From contig CAVWYD010000013.1 in the NCBI GenBank assembly GCA_963759055.1, positions 1 to 64,000 of the forward strand: 64,000 nucleotides of DNA, given 5' to 3'. This DNA is from Thiosocius sp963759055 (GTDB lineage Bacteria > Pseudomonadota > Gammaproteobacteria > Chromatiales > Chromatiaceae). The position numbers and the translations under genes are program-made. A model generated the notes under the pieces. That model saw nothing but the letters and a program-made list of their open reading frames with translations, was not told where the DNA came from and made no database searches. This document shows positions 53,633-63,280 of this stretch, in pieces; position 1 is the stretch's first letter; each line of letters opens with the position of its first letter.

Positions 53633-55120
53633 TTATGTTTCCTCCACGACCACCGGCGTCATAAATCGCGGTGGCTTCACAACGAGTACTGAGCAGTTCA
53701 GACGCCTGCTGATGGCCTCGGCAGTGCTGTCGACGATCAAACCGGCGAGTCCCGAGTGTACCAGGTCACCCACCACAACCAGGTCTGCTTCCATGCTGAC
53801 AGCGAGACGGACGATCTCATCCCGGTGATTCCCCTTGACCAGGTGACACACCGGGTTGAATGCGGGCAGCATATCGCTCGCAACCGACTCGCGCAGTTCG
53901 GTAAGACAGACATTCAGTGCCCGTTTGTTTCTTTGCTGCTCACTCTTCACATAGTCGTCTGCTTCAAAATACAGGGGTGATCGTCCGCTTCGCAGGTGCT
54001 GTTCACCGTAGGCTTCCCACACATGAACAATGTGCAGTTCGGCAAACTGGGCAGTAGCCAGCCATGTCGCGTTCTCCAGAATCTTGCGGTTTATGGCGTA
54101 TCTGTCGTCCCGATGCCTCCCCGGATGTTCGTCCTGGTAAACACCGGCGCAGATGCGTCGATAACGATAGGGTTTTGACGGTAGCGATTTGACGAGAAGA
54201 ACCGGGCACGGACAGGCGCTCAGCAAACGGGAATCGGCGTCGCCGAACAGGCGTTCTTTCAAGCCGTTTCCACCCTCCGACGCCTTTAACACCAGGTCCC
54301 GACCGTTGATGACGACTTCCCGGGTAATTTCCTCATCGGGCCTGCCGACCAGGACCTTGGTCTGGATATCGAGACCTGCATGCAAACCGGTAACCAGTGC
54401 CTCGAGGTGCCTGCGTCGGTTCTCCGACATTTGCTCTTCCAGTTCATCCGGGGAAGACACATCCTCCTCAGCACCAGTCGCAGCCTCGGTAAGCACTTCC
54501 ACGACCGTCAAGGCTGATCGGTGATCTACGGCCAGGGTCGCCGCAAAATTCACTATGGCGATTTCGTCTATGCCGGGCGTCAGCACCAGCAGGATGTTTC
54601 TGTAACCCGCAGATTTATCCGGTATTTGGGGCATTGTCGCTTTGTCGCGTTCCCCGCCCGGGCCCTCTTCGATGAGTCGCGCCGTAAGCTCCGCGGAGAC
54701 GCCCGATGCATCCAGTACGTCCCGGGCGAGCTGTAAACCGGTCGCCATGGTTTCAGGAATCGCGTAGGTGACACCCAGGGATAGCAGCCTCTGGGCCATT
54801 TTGGTATCCCAGGCGCGGGCATACACGGGCAGACCAGGGAAGGCCTCGCGTGTGGTGATTACCGCCTGCCCGATGCTCTCCATGTGGTCCATGGCAAAAA
54901 CCACCAGCGAGGCATTGGCCGCACCCGCAGAACGCAGCACCTCGATGCGACTGGCGTCGCCGTAGAACACCGGGTAGTTCAGGTCGCGGGCTCTGGCAAC
55001 CCGTGCCGGGTTGGTTTCAAGGACCAGGCAGGGAACGCCCGCTTTGGTCAGTTGGCGTGTCAGATAGCTCCCCAACCGCCCGAAACCGGCGACAATGACA
55101 TGGTTGCGCGAGTTGGGCAT
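53633..55120 (-). CDS. TrkA-N (RCK) domain fused to tandem universal stress domains
   Basis: 495 residues. N-terminal Rossmann RCK domain (HVIVAGFGRLGSYLTRQLTKAG, GxGxxG NAD motif, then YGDASRIEVLRSAGAANASLVVFAMDH), which regulates Kef/Trk transport by binding nucleotides. Two Usp domains follow: one around residues 170-320 (RNILLVLTPGIDE, GRPDEEITREVV, CPVLLVKSLP) and one around 325-490 ending GDLVHSGLAGLIVDSTAEAISRRLN-type, resembling UspE. ATG at 55120 (MPNSRNHV) chosen; a TTG at 55174 would overlap the antiporter gene by 20 nt. It is the likely cytosolic regulator of the upstream antiporter. Confidence 0.85.
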   Translation of the reverse strand: MPNSRNHVIVAGFGRLGSYLTRQLTKAGVPCLVLETNPARVARARDLNYPVFYGDASRIEVLRSAGAANASLVVFAMDHMESIGQAVITTREAFPGLPVYARAWDTKMAQRLLSLGVTYAIPETMATGLQLARDVLDASGVSAELTARLIEEGPGGERDKATMPQIPDKSAGYRNILLVLTPGIDEIAIVNFAATLAVDHRSALTVVEVLTEAATGAEEDVSSPDELEEQMSENRRRHLEALVTGLHAGLDIQTKVLVGRPDEEITREVVINGRDLVLKASEGGNGLKERLFGDADSRLLSACPCPVLLVKSLPSKPYRYRRICAGVYQDEHPGRHRDDRYAINRKILENATWLATAQFAELHIVHVWEAYGEQHLRSGRSPLYFEADDYVKSEQQRNKRALNVCLTELRESVASDMLPAFNPVCHLVKGNHRDEIVRLAVSMEADLVVVGDLVHSGLAGLIVDSTAEAISRRLNCSVLVVKPPRFMTPVVVEET

Positions 55121-55154
55121 GGATTTGCCCGGGGGGCTGGCAGCTGGAGGCGTG

Positions 55155-56318
55155 CTAACGAGACGTCCGCCCAAGCCATGGGCTCAGTTGAACAAGCAAT
55201 GGCGTTGCCGCCATGCTCAGGGCGACGGTGAGCAGCAGCAGTTGGTAGAGTTCGCCGCCCATCAACCCCAGCATGTTGGCCAACCCGAACAGGATGAAGC
55301 CGAACTCACCGGCCTGGGCGAGGAGCAGGGCAACATGCACGGATTCGGAATGAGGACGTCCGGTAATCCGGCACAGTCCCCACAGAAACGCGGCTTTGAG
55401 CAGCAGCAGTCCGCCAACCAGCCCCATCACCAGGAATCCCTGTCGACCGAGGAGTCCAAAATTGATGGACATGCCCACACTCATGAAAAACAGTCCGAGC
55501 AGCAGACCACGGAAGGGTTGGATGTCAGCCATGATTTGATGGCGGTAGCGGGAATCTGCCAGGAGCAGGCCGCCGAGAAAGGCACCGAGGGCCATAGACA
55601 GCCCGGCCCAATCTGTGAGCCATGCGGCACCGAGCACAATCAATATGCCGCTTGCGGTAAATATCTCGGGATTACGCCGGCTTTTGGCAACGAGCTGCAA
55701 TAAAGGACGCAGGAGGATGCGTCCCAGGATGAAGACGCCGACAATGATTATCACCGATTCCAGCGCAGCCAGTTCCAAGTCCTGGGTGATGGTCAACTCC
55801 CGCTGTGCGAGCAGTGGCAGCAGTGCCATCAGAGGTACAACGGCCAGATCCTGGAGAAGCAAGATGGCGAAGGCCGACCGGCCGTAGCCCGTGCCGAGCT
55901 CACCCTTGTCGCTGAGAATTTGGAGTCCGAATGCGGTCGACGAGAGCGCCAGTCCGAAACCTACAATCAGGGCGGAACGCATCGGTATCCCAAAGGCGAG
56001 TGCGACCAGAGTGATGACTGTGCCGGTGATCAAAACCTGAGCAGTGCCGAGGCCGAACACGCTTCGCCGCATGACCCATAAGCGGGACGGTTTCAACTCG
56101 ATGCCGATGATAAACAGCAGGAAGATAACGCCGAATTCCGCGAGGTGCCGTATCTCGTCCACGGCACTGATGAAACCGAGCCCCCAGGGGCCGATCACGG
56201 CGCCTGCGACCAGAAAACCCAAAACCGCACCCAGTCCGAGGCGCTGAAACAGTGGCACAGCAATGACGGCCGCTGCCAGCAGGACGACAATATCGACGAT
56301 GTATTGAGTCTCGGTCAC
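55155..56318 (-). CDS. Kef-type K+/cation:proton antiporter membrane protein
   Basis: 387 residues, a CPA2 family sodium/hydrogen exchanger domain with 11-12 hydrophobic helices: YIVDIVVLLAAAVIAVPLFQRLGLGAVLGFLVAGAVIGPWGLGF, IFLLFIIGIELKP, ALALSSTAFGLQIL and FMSVGMSINFGLLG. It lacks the usual cytosolic TrkA-N domain of KefB/KefC, which is instead encoded by the next gene. GGAGG lies about 13 nt before the GTG start. The TAG stop overlaps the possible upstream start of the RCK gene. Confidence 0.9.
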   Translation of the reverse strand: MTETQYIVDIVVLLAAAVIAVPLFQRLGLGAVLGFLVAGAVIGPWGLGFISAVDEIRHLAEFGVIFLLFIIGIELKPSRLWVMRRSVFGLGTAQVLITGTVITLVALAFGIPMRSALIVGFGLALSSTAFGLQILSDKGELGTGYGRSAFAILLLQDLAVVPLMALLPLLAQRELTITQDLELAALESVIIIVGVFILGRILLRPLLQLVAKSRRNPEIFTASGILIVLGAAWLTDWAGLSMALGAFLGGLLLADSRYRHQIMADIQPFRGLLLGLFFMSVGMSINFGLLGRQGFLVMGLVGGLLLLKAAFLWGLCRITGRPHSESVHVALLLAQAGEFGFILFGLANMLGLMGGELYQLLLLTVALSMAATPLLVQLSPWLGRTSR

Positions 56319-56539
56319 GGTTCAGTATCGCCTCCAAAACAAGTGTAGTTGCAGGAGGCTGCTTGACGTCTCGTTCGCGTTGATTTCTGCCGCGCAAGAC
56401 GGCAGTCAGCTTGGGGTCGAACCCGGTCATCCGACCAAATTTCTCGGGTATTTCCGCTGGAACTTCTGCAACTGGCCATTAGTCCGGCTGAGCGTCCGTG
56501 GATGCCAGCACCTTCCATCATCTATACCCTTCAGTCTTC

Positions 56540-57376
56540 CTACACCTGAATTTCGACTGTGTAATCCAGTGAGCTGCTCACCCCTTCTCCGCTAAAGATG
56601 CCACTTACCGGCATGGTGTCGCGTGCGTTCGCCGCTGCCGCAACGGTGACATGAGTGTCGGCAACGGCCTCGCCATGGGTGGGATCGAATCCGCGCCAGC
56701 CTGCGCCGGGCAGGTAGACTTCCGGCCAAGCATGCAGATGGCGTCGTTCGCTTTTGAGGTTTCCCATTTGGTAACCGCTGGCAAATCGTGCGGCAATCCC
56801 TTCCGCCCGACAGCAGTCTACGAACAACACGGCTAGATCCCTGCATGCCCCCCGCTGGCTTTGCAGGGTAAAGGCCGGGCTTTGCGGCTTGCCCATATCA
56901 CGATGAATCTGGGTGAACTCGGAGAACAACTGGCGGTTGAGGCGATCGAGAAAGCTCAGCGTGTAGCGTTCTGCGGCCAGACTGAGTTCGGCAGCAAAGG
57001 CGGTAACTGCGTCGTCGGGTTCGATGCGCTCCAGGTAGGCCCGCGCGCAGATGAGGTCATGCTCATGGTTGATGGGAAGAATCGCCGCTTCGGAGTCCAG
57101 GATGAAATCGAAGGTATTGGCTCGCAAGGTCTCGACCTGCATTGCGACCGCGATATCGAGGTGATCGGTTTCCTGCTCGAACCAGACCTGGGTTACGCGG
57201 TTTCCCTCGAGGTCAATATGCTCATTTTTTCCCTGTGGCGCCGGAGTAATATTGATCTGATGATCGATGACGCGCTGCGCCCCGTCTTCCCGAGGGTGGA
57301 AGCGCAGCAGCTGCGGGCTTAACCGTACTGGCCCCGAATAACGATAATGAGTGTGATGCTGGATTGTGAAGAGCAT
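56540..57376 (-). CDS. transglutaminase-like cysteine protease-fold protein (1)
   Basis: 278 residues. The N-terminus (FTIQHHTHYRYSGPVRLSPQLLRFHPREDGAQ) is the bacterial transglutaminase-associated N-terminal domain. The catalytic triad is apparent: Cys in RGACRDLAVLFVDCCRAEGIAARF, His in ERRHLHAWPEVYLPGAGWRGFDPTHG and Asp in FDPT. Such proteins act as peptidases, or possibly as cross-linking enzymes. The ATG at 57376 (MLFTIQ) is chosen over the longer frame. It precedes a second transglutaminase gene in the same direction. Confidence 0.85.
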   Translation of the reverse strand: MLFTIQHHTHYRYSGPVRLSPQLLRFHPREDGAQRVIDHQINITPAPQGKNEHIDLEGNRVTQVWFEQETDHLDIAVAMQVETLRANTFDFILDSEAAILPINHEHDLICARAYLERIEPDDAVTAFAAELSLAAERYTLSFLDRLNRQLFSEFTQIHRDMGKPQSPAFTLQSQRGACRDLAVLFVDCCRAEGIAARFASGYQMGNLKSERRHLHAWPEVYLPGAGWRGFDPTHGEAVADTHVTVAAAANARDTMPVSGIFSGEGVSSSLDYTVEIQV

Positions 57377-57473
57377 ACCTAAAAATGCCTTGGCGGTGAT
57401 TGGTTCTTGCGTCCATTTTTTGGCAAACCGGATTGCAATGCCGTTACTTCCGCTGATCCGATGGCGGCATGAG

Positions 57474-58265
57474 CTAATAACCTCGGATGCGCTGCACTTG
57501 TACAGTTTTTGCCGCCGGATAGACCGCGGGCCCAAACTGATTGTAAACCGCAACATCCGCGGCATCACGGCCATAGCCAACTGCCACGTATCCGCCCGTC
57601 AGCGTGGCCTGGGTCGGATCAAAGGTATACCAGCGCCCACCCACGTAGGCCTCGAACCAGGCGTGCAGGTCCATTGGCTGCAGACCATAGAGATAACCCA
57701 CGACCATCCGCGCGGGAATGCTAAGGCTGCGACATAACGTGATCCCCAGGTGCGCCATGTCTCGGCAGACGCCCACTTGTCTGGCGTTAACCTCTACCGC
57801 CGAAACGGCAACTTCACCACTGCCAGGGCGATAACTGATGGTATCGCGCAGCCAGGTTACGATCGCCGCAACCTGGTCATATCCGGGTTGCTGACCCACT
57901 GTGATGTCACTCGCCATTTCATGAAAGCGGTCCGACTCACAATAGCGACTAGGCAATAGATAACTGAGCACCGCATCAGGCAGATTCTGGATCTCTACGA
58001 ACGGCGCTCCAAACGCGCTGTCGACATAATCCGAGGTCATCACGTCGGCACTGGTAAGCACCTTGAAGTCGCCGGCAGGAGCAATGAGGCGTTGACAGAG
58101 ATTGCCGTAATCATCCGTGAATTCGAACACGGGCACGCTAGGTTCGAGCCTGTATTCCTCACGTGCGATCCATTGCTGCGCGCCACTGCGGGGTCGCAAC
58201 ATCAGCACAAAGGGGATGGGTACTGTGATATCAAATAAGAAATCGCAGCTCGTGCGTAGCCACAT
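57474..58265 (-). CDS. transglutaminase-like cysteine protease-fold protein (2)
   Basis: 263 residues with the same fold: catalytic Cys in NARQVGVCRDMAHLGITLCRSLSIPARMVVGYLYG, His in MDLHAWFEAYVGGRWYTFDPTQ and Asp in FDPTQ. The N-terminal part differs from neighbour 1. Tandem transglutaminase genes of this kind are frequent in proteobacteria. No substrate is known for either. Confidence 0.85.
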   Translation of the reverse strand: MWLRTSCDFLFDITVPIPFVLMLRPRSGAQQWIAREEYRLEPSVPVFEFTDDYGNLCQRLIAPAGDFKVLTSADVMTSDYVDSAFGAPFVEIQNLPDAVLSYLLPSRYCESDRFHEMASDITVGQQPGYDQVAAIVTWLRDTISYRPGSGEVAVSAVEVNARQVGVCRDMAHLGITLCRSLSIPARMVVGYLYGLQPMDLHAWFEAYVGGRWYTFDPTQATLTGGYVAVGYGRDAADVAVYNQFGPAVYPAAKTVQVQRIRGY

Positions 58266-58341
58266 AGGTCGTGTATTCCACCGTATTGGGGTTTAGAAGC
58301 ATTATCCACCCATTTCGTCGCAACCCACCCGGCTATTTATT

Positions 58342-58551
58342 CTATCGGGCAGCCATCCTCGATCGGGTGGCGATGAGCGCGAACCGCGCAGACACGGTCG
58401 CCGGGCCTCCGCCCATTTCCATCCCTATCTCAACCCCCTCGAGTACTTCCTTGTAGCTTGCTCCAGCCAGTGCTGCCTGCTCGATGTGCCAATGTATGCA
58501 TGAATCACAGTCGATTCGAACCGAGATTCCGATTGCGAAGTGTCCTTGCAC
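58342..58551 (-). pseudogene. 5'-truncated AhpD/carboxymuconolactone decarboxylase-like gene
   Basis: The 69-codon frame reads IGISVRIDCDSCIHWHIEQA then ALAGASYKEVLEGVEIGMEM and GGGPATV. This is the C-terminal half of an AhpD-like (CMD) protein, including the CxxC-like CDSC and the following His. The first half is absent: the frame is opened by a TGA immediately before its GTG. It overlaps the 3' end of the neighbouring APH/AAA gene by 47 bp, so it is an internal deletion product. Confidence 0.6.
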
Positions 58552-60085
58552 TCAGTTCTTCCCGGTTCAGGGGTTCCCCGGGCCTGACGGTGAGACTCAT
58601 CTTCAGCTCGGCATCCGAGAGGCTCTCGCGCGATTCCAGTTGTGCGTCGAGCACGCTGAGATCCGCATCCGACACGTTATCCGACCGCTTCCTCCGGGCC
58701 ATGATGCGATCACGAAGTTCGTTGACCGGCGCATCACAATCGATGATCGAAAAGGGCACATCCTGCGTTCGCGCCAGTAGTCGGAACCTGTCGCGTTGTG
58801 CGCGCTTGAGGAAGGTGGCATCGACTACCGCGACATATCCTGACTTCACCACGCTCTCTGCCAATGCCTCGAGGGCGGCATAGGTCCTGGTTGTGAGTTC
58901 GCTGGAATAGGCCCCCTGCCCCGTCGCATCCAAGTGAGGATCGAGGCCCAGGATGCGCTTGCGTTCAACATCCGAGCGCAGACGCACGGCGGGCAGGAAG
59001 TCGGTTAATGTCTTGGCCACATGACTCTTACCACTGCCTGAGACCCCATGAGTGATGACAACGGCGCCATAGCTTGGTCTGATCAGCTTTTTTGCGAACG
59101 TGATATATCCGGTCAGTTCTGCGTGGACGTCTTCGCTTTCCTGCTTAGTCAGATCGGCCTGACCGCTTCGGATGGCGGCAATCTTCGCGCGTACCAATGC
59201 ACGGTAGACCTCGTAAAACCGTAAAACCCTGAGACCCTCATAGTCTCCGCTTTCCTGCAGATAGCGATCGAGGAAACGATACGCAAGATCGGTGCGCCCA
59301 CGTTCCTGCAGATCCATGGTCATAAAAGCGATATCGTTTATCGTGTCGATCCAGCGCAGGCCCGGGTTGAACTCGATCGCATCGAACATCACAGGTTGTT
59401 CGTCGATCAGTGCAACATTGCCCAAGTGAAGATCACCGTGGCACTCGCGGATATGGCCAAGCGCTTTTCTATGCTCTAGCAGAGCTTCCAGATCTCGCCG
59501 CTGTCCGGCAGTCCATTCCGCCAGGGACCTGATAACCGATGAAAACTGCGGCGTGCGTTCGGCGATCTGCGCAAGGTTCTGCTGCATGGGCGCATAGGCC
59601 GCATCGGGACTGCCATAAGGTTCAGCCGGATCGCATTTGGCAGTGTCGGCATGGAAGCGGGCAACCCGCTGGGCCAGCAAATCGATCAGCTTTGCGTCTA
59701 GCCTGTGCATAAGATTCGACAGAATCGCATCGGGATCAAAACGCTGCATACGAACTGCCCAGTCGACAATTTCGCCATCACCATCTATCTGTGGCCGGTC
59801 GATACTGCCGGTGAGGGCGCATACGGCCTGATAGATGTGCGGCGCCAGCCGACGGTTCAGGCGTAGTTCTTCATTACAGGCACGATGACGGGCTTCTATG
59901 CTGTAAAAATCGAGAAAGCCGAGATCGAGCGGCTTCTTCAACTTATAGGCCACATCGCCTGCGAGGATGACAGTCGAGATATGTGTATCGATACGCTGCC
60001 GGTTGCTGCCACCCTCAGGCCAGCGATCAGGATCCATCAAGGACTGGATCAGTGCCTCGTGCTGAGCCGTCGTCTCGACAGTCAC
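58505..60085 (-). CDS. APH-like kinase fused to a P-loop (AAA/zeta-like) domain
   Basis: 526 residues. The N-terminal two-thirds is an aminoglycoside-phosphotransferase-like kinase (AYKLKKPLDLGFLDF lysine strand, ECHGDLHLGNVALIDEQP catalytic loop, FDAIEFNPGLRWIDTINDIAFM Mg site). The C-terminal third is a P-loop kinase domain with Walker A HGVSGSGKSHVAKTL near 340 and SDVERKRIL. The two-domain architecture is common in bacteria, with an unknown phosphorylation target. Confidence 0.85.
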   Translation of the reverse strand: MTVETTAQHEALIQSLMDPDRWPEGGSNRQRIDTHISTVILAGDVAYKLKKPLDLGFLDFYSIEARHRACNEELRLNRRLAPHIYQAVCALTGSIDRPQIDGDGEIVDWAVRMQRFDPDAILSNLMHRLDAKLIDLLAQRVARFHADTAKCDPAEPYGSPDAAYAPMQQNLAQIAERTPQFSSVIRSLAEWTAGQRRDLEALLEHRKALGHIRECHGDLHLGNVALIDEQPVMFDAIEFNPGLRWIDTINDIAFMTMDLQERGRTDLAYRFLDRYLQESGDYEGLRVLRFYEVYRALVRAKIAAIRSGQADLTKQESEDVHAELTGYITFAKKLIRPSYGAVVITHGVSGSGKSHVAKTLTDFLPAVRLRSDVERKRILGLDPHLDATGQGAYSSELTTRTYAALEALAESVVKSGYVAVVDATFLKRAQRDRFRLLARTQDVPFSIIDCDAPVNELRDRIMARRKRSDNVSDADLSVLDAQLESRESLSDAELKMSLTVRPGEPLNREELSARTLRNRNLGSNRL

Positions 60086-60128
60086 ACACTATCTCCTGTA
60101 GCGATCGCCATGCCGCGCCCAGTGCCGA

Positions 60129-62252
60129 TTACCAGGCCGCACGAACCAGACGAATTTCATGATCTGCGATCAGTGCGGGCAGTTCTTGGCGCAGGTGTTT
60201 CGTATCAACATCACGGCCGGCCTGCGCCAGGGCTGCCTCGATCATCGCATATTTTTTTGGCGCGATTAGGCGTTCTGGGAACACCGACTCTCCAGCCTCG
60301 ATCAGCTGCACCAGTTGATCACTGATCTCGATCAGGGTGCGTCCGCATTGCGCACTGATCGCGTCGAGGTCCAGGCCCTGACGTGCCGCATTCAGTATTT
60401 CGCGCTGAACAGCGCTCAGTTTCGCTGCGCTGTCGTCGGTTGCAACACAGTACTCCGCGATCTCATCAAGGAAATCGGCACCATACTTCTGCAGCTTGTG
60501 CTGCCCCACCCCGCTGACCGTCAACAGATCCTGTTCTTCCATCGGTTTCTCCCGCGCCATCTGCGCCAGGGTGGCGTCACCGAACACCACGTAAGGTGGC
60601 ACCCCCTGCTCATCGGCGAGCCGCTTGCGCAACACACGCAATTGCTCGAACAGCGACTCATCGGTCGGTGACGAAAAAGTTTCGCCGGCACGCTTTTTCC
60701 TTGCCTTTCCCTTGAGCCGCGGTCGCGCGAGCTCCAGAGATTCCGCACCACGCAGGAGTGGTCGTGAGGCCTCAGTGAGTTTAAGCGCGGAATAGGCAGC
60801 GATATCCTGTTCGAGATATCCCCGGTGGATCAGCTGGCGAATGATCGATTGCCACTCCGGCTCACTCTTGTCACTGCCAATGCCGTAGGTGGATAGTCCC
60901 GTGTGATTGAACAGACGAACACGCTCGGTGTCGGCGCCCCGCAACACATCGATGACATGTTTGATGCCGAAGCGCTGACCTACGCGATAGACACACGACA
61001 GGGCCTTCTGCGCATCCACGGTGGCATCAAAGCGCTGCGGCGGATCCTCGCAGACATCGCAGTTGCCGCAGTCCTCGGCCAGACGCTCGCCGAAGTAGTT
61101 GAGCAACACGCGACGGCGGCAGGTGACGCTCTCTGCCATCGCCACCATTGCATTGAGTTTGTGCGTCTCGATGCGTTGCTGGTCCGGATTTCCGTTGCCC
61201 TCGATCAGGCGCCGGGCGGTCACCGTATCCTGTGCCCCAAACAGCAGCAGCGCATCCGACGGCAGGCCATCACGGCCCGCCCGGCCCGTCTCCTGATAGT
61301 AGCCCTCGATATGCTTTGGCAGATCGTGGTGCACGACGAATCGCACATTCGGTTTGTCGATGCCCATGCCGAAGGCAACGGTGGCGACGACCACCTTGAT
61401 ATCGTCGCGAAGAAAACCCTCCTGTACCTTCCTTCGCGTTTCGGCCGGTAGACCCGCATGATAGGCGGCGGCAGAGATCCCCTCGGCTGCAATACGCCCG
61501 GCGATTTCCTCGACGCGTTTGCGACTGAGCGCGTAAACGATTCCCGATTGCTCGCGCCTTCCGTCGAGAAACCGCATCAGCTGCTCGGCGGGCTTGTGTT
61601 TCTCCAGCACCGTGTAGCGGATGTTTGGCCGGTCGAAGCCGCTGATATGCACCCGCGCATGTTCGATCTGCAGTACACGAAGTATGTCGGTCCGGGTCTG
61701 TTTATCGGCGGTGGCAGTCAGCGCAACCAGGGGCGTTCCCGCAAAGCGTTCCCGCAATTGGCCCAGCGCGGCGTACTCAGGCCGAAAATCATGCCCCCAT
61801 TGTGATACGCAATGGGCTTCATCGATCGCAAACAGGCTCACCTCGAGCTCAGCCAAACGGTCCAGAAAGCCACCGCTGATCAGCCTTTCCGGGCTGATGT
61901 ACAACAGATCCAGTTCGCCCTGGTGCAGTTGCGCCAACAATCGGCGCGCCTCGTCGGTATTGAGTGCCGAATTGTAAGCCGCGGCCGCCACGCCATTTGC
62001 CTTGAGCGCATCGACCTGGTCCTTCATCAACGAAATGAGGGGCGAGACCACGATGCCCACACCCGGCCGCAGCAATGCCGGCACCTGGTAGCAAAGGGAC
62101 TTTCCACCCCCTGTGGGCATCAGCACAAAGGCATCGCTGCCCGCCATGATGTCACCAATCACGCGTTCCTGGGCCACGCGGAAGTCATTGAAGCCAAAGA
62201 CCTCTCGGAGTATGGATTCGGCTGTCGGGGAGGTGGCGGACTGCAGGGGCAT
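60129..62252 (-). CDS. recQ: ATP-dependent DNA helicase RecQ
   Basis: 707 residues with the full superfamily II set: Walker A MPTGGGKSLCYQVPALL (motif I), DEAH box AIDEAHCVSQWGHDFRPEY, motif VI ETGRAGRDGLPS, a zinc-binding RQC region (CRRRVLLNYFGERLAEDCGNCDVCEDP with four Cys) and a C-terminal HRDC domain (LFEQLRVLRKRLADEQGVPPYVVFGDATLAQM). It unwinds DNA 3' to 5' for recombination and replication restart. The C-terminus is longer than the HRDC boundary by about 90 residues. Confidence 0.97.
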   Translation of the reverse strand: MPLQSATSPTAESILREVFGFNDFRVAQERVIGDIMAGSDAFVLMPTGGGKSLCYQVPALLRPGVGIVVSPLISLMKDQVDALKANGVAAAAYNSALNTDEARRLLAQLHQGELDLLYISPERLISGGFLDRLAELEVSLFAIDEAHCVSQWGHDFRPEYAALGQLRERFAGTPLVALTATADKQTRTDILRVLQIEHARVHISGFDRPNIRYTVLEKHKPAEQLMRFLDGRREQSGIVYALSRKRVEEIAGRIAAEGISAAAYHAGLPAETRRKVQEGFLRDDIKVVVATVAFGMGIDKPNVRFVVHHDLPKHIEGYYQETGRAGRDGLPSDALLLFGAQDTVTARRLIEGNGNPDQQRIETHKLNAMVAMAESVTCRRRVLLNYFGERLAEDCGNCDVCEDPPQRFDATVDAQKALSCVYRVGQRFGIKHVIDVLRGADTERVRLFNHTGLSTYGIGSDKSEPEWQSIIRQLIHRGYLEQDIAAYSALKLTEASRPLLRGAESLELARPRLKGKARKKRAGETFSSPTDESLFEQLRVLRKRLADEQGVPPYVVFGDATLAQMAREKPMEEQDLLTVSGVGQHKLQKYGADFLDEIAEYCVATDDSAAKLSAVQREILNAARQGLDLDAISAQCGRTLIEISDQLVQLIEAGESVFPERLIAPKKYAMIEAALAQAGRDVDTKHLRQELPALIADHEIRLVRAAW

Positions 62253-62385
62253 CTGGCTTAGTCAGGCGGCTTGCGATGGGGCCAGTTTACTCGAGTATGG
62301 GATTGGGTATGAGGAGACAAATCGCATTGTCATACGGTCACCGAGATCATTAGACTCCGTCGTTTGTATGCTGGAGTCAAAAACC

Positions 62386-63099
62386 ATGCAAATTTCCCGC
62401 GACGGCGATCTGCCGCTCTCCTCCGACCTTGAACAGATCGGCGAACTGCTGCCGCTCGAAGACGCCCGGCTGCTCGAACTGGGTTGCGGCGCAGCCTATA
62501 CCACCCGTCGCCTGGCCGAGACCTTTCCGGTTCGTGAGATCGTGGCCATGGAGGTCGACCAGATCCAGCATGAAAAGAACCTTCTGATCCCCGATCTGCC
62601 CGCTGTCACCTTCCAGTTTGGTGGCGCGCAGGACATCGCGCTGCCCGATGACTCGGTCGACGCGGTGATCATGCTGAAATCACTGCACCATGTACCCGTG
62701 AGCGACATGGACGCGGCCTTTTCCGAGATCACCCGGGTTTTGAGCCCTGGCGGACTGGCCTATATCTCCGAACCGGTGTACGCCGGTGAATTCAACGAGA
62801 TCCTGCGATTGTTCAACGATGAAAAGATCGTGCGCGAGGCCGCATTCGAGGCGATCCGGCGAGTCGTCGACAGTGCACAGCTCAGGCTCGAAAAGGAAGT
62901 GCATTTTCACAGCACCACACATTTCGAGGGCTTCGAGGATTTCGAGCACCGAATCCTGGGTGCCACGCACTCCAGCTTTGATGTCGACGAGGCACTGCAT
63001 GCGCAGATCAGGGGAAAATTCATGCCGCATGTCGGGGACAACGGTGTGGCCGAATTTCTCAGCCCCCTGCGGGTGGATCTCTTGCGCAAACCCGGCTGA
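62386..63099 (+). CDS. class I SAM-dependent methyltransferase
   Basis: 237 residues. SAM-binding motif I (LLELGCGAAYTTRRLAETF near residue 28), acidic motif II end (VAMEVDQIQ), and the late motif PGGLAYISEPVYAGEF place it in Methyltransf_11. The long C-terminal half includes HFEGFEDFEHRILG. Substrate unknown. The ATG at 62386 has GGAG 9 nt upstream; one 6 codons earlier is weaker. It is divergent from recQ. Confidence 0.82.
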   Translation: MQISRDGDLPLSSDLEQIGELLPLEDARLLELGCGAAYTTRRLAETFPVREIVAMEVDQIQHEKNLLIPDLPAVTFQFGGAQDIALPDDSVDAVIMLKSLHHVPVSDMDAAFSEITRVLSPGGLAYISEPVYAGEFNEILRLFNDEKIVREAAFEAIRRVVDSAQLRLEKEVHFHSTTHFEGFEDFEHRILGATHSSFDVDEALHAQIRGKFMPHVGDNGVAEFLSPLRVDLLRKPG

Positions 63100-63280
63100 C
63101 GGCGGCCGCAATTGCCGGGTGTTCGATGGCACCCTGGCCGCTCGGTCACTTCGCGCATAGCGTGCCGGAACCGGGGACTGGCATGCAAAATCCCAATGAA
63201 AGGCAGTTGTCTTTCATTCTGTTCGCCGTTTGGATCTCATGTTACTTTGATCTGCTGTACAGCCGGCAAATCGGAGAACA

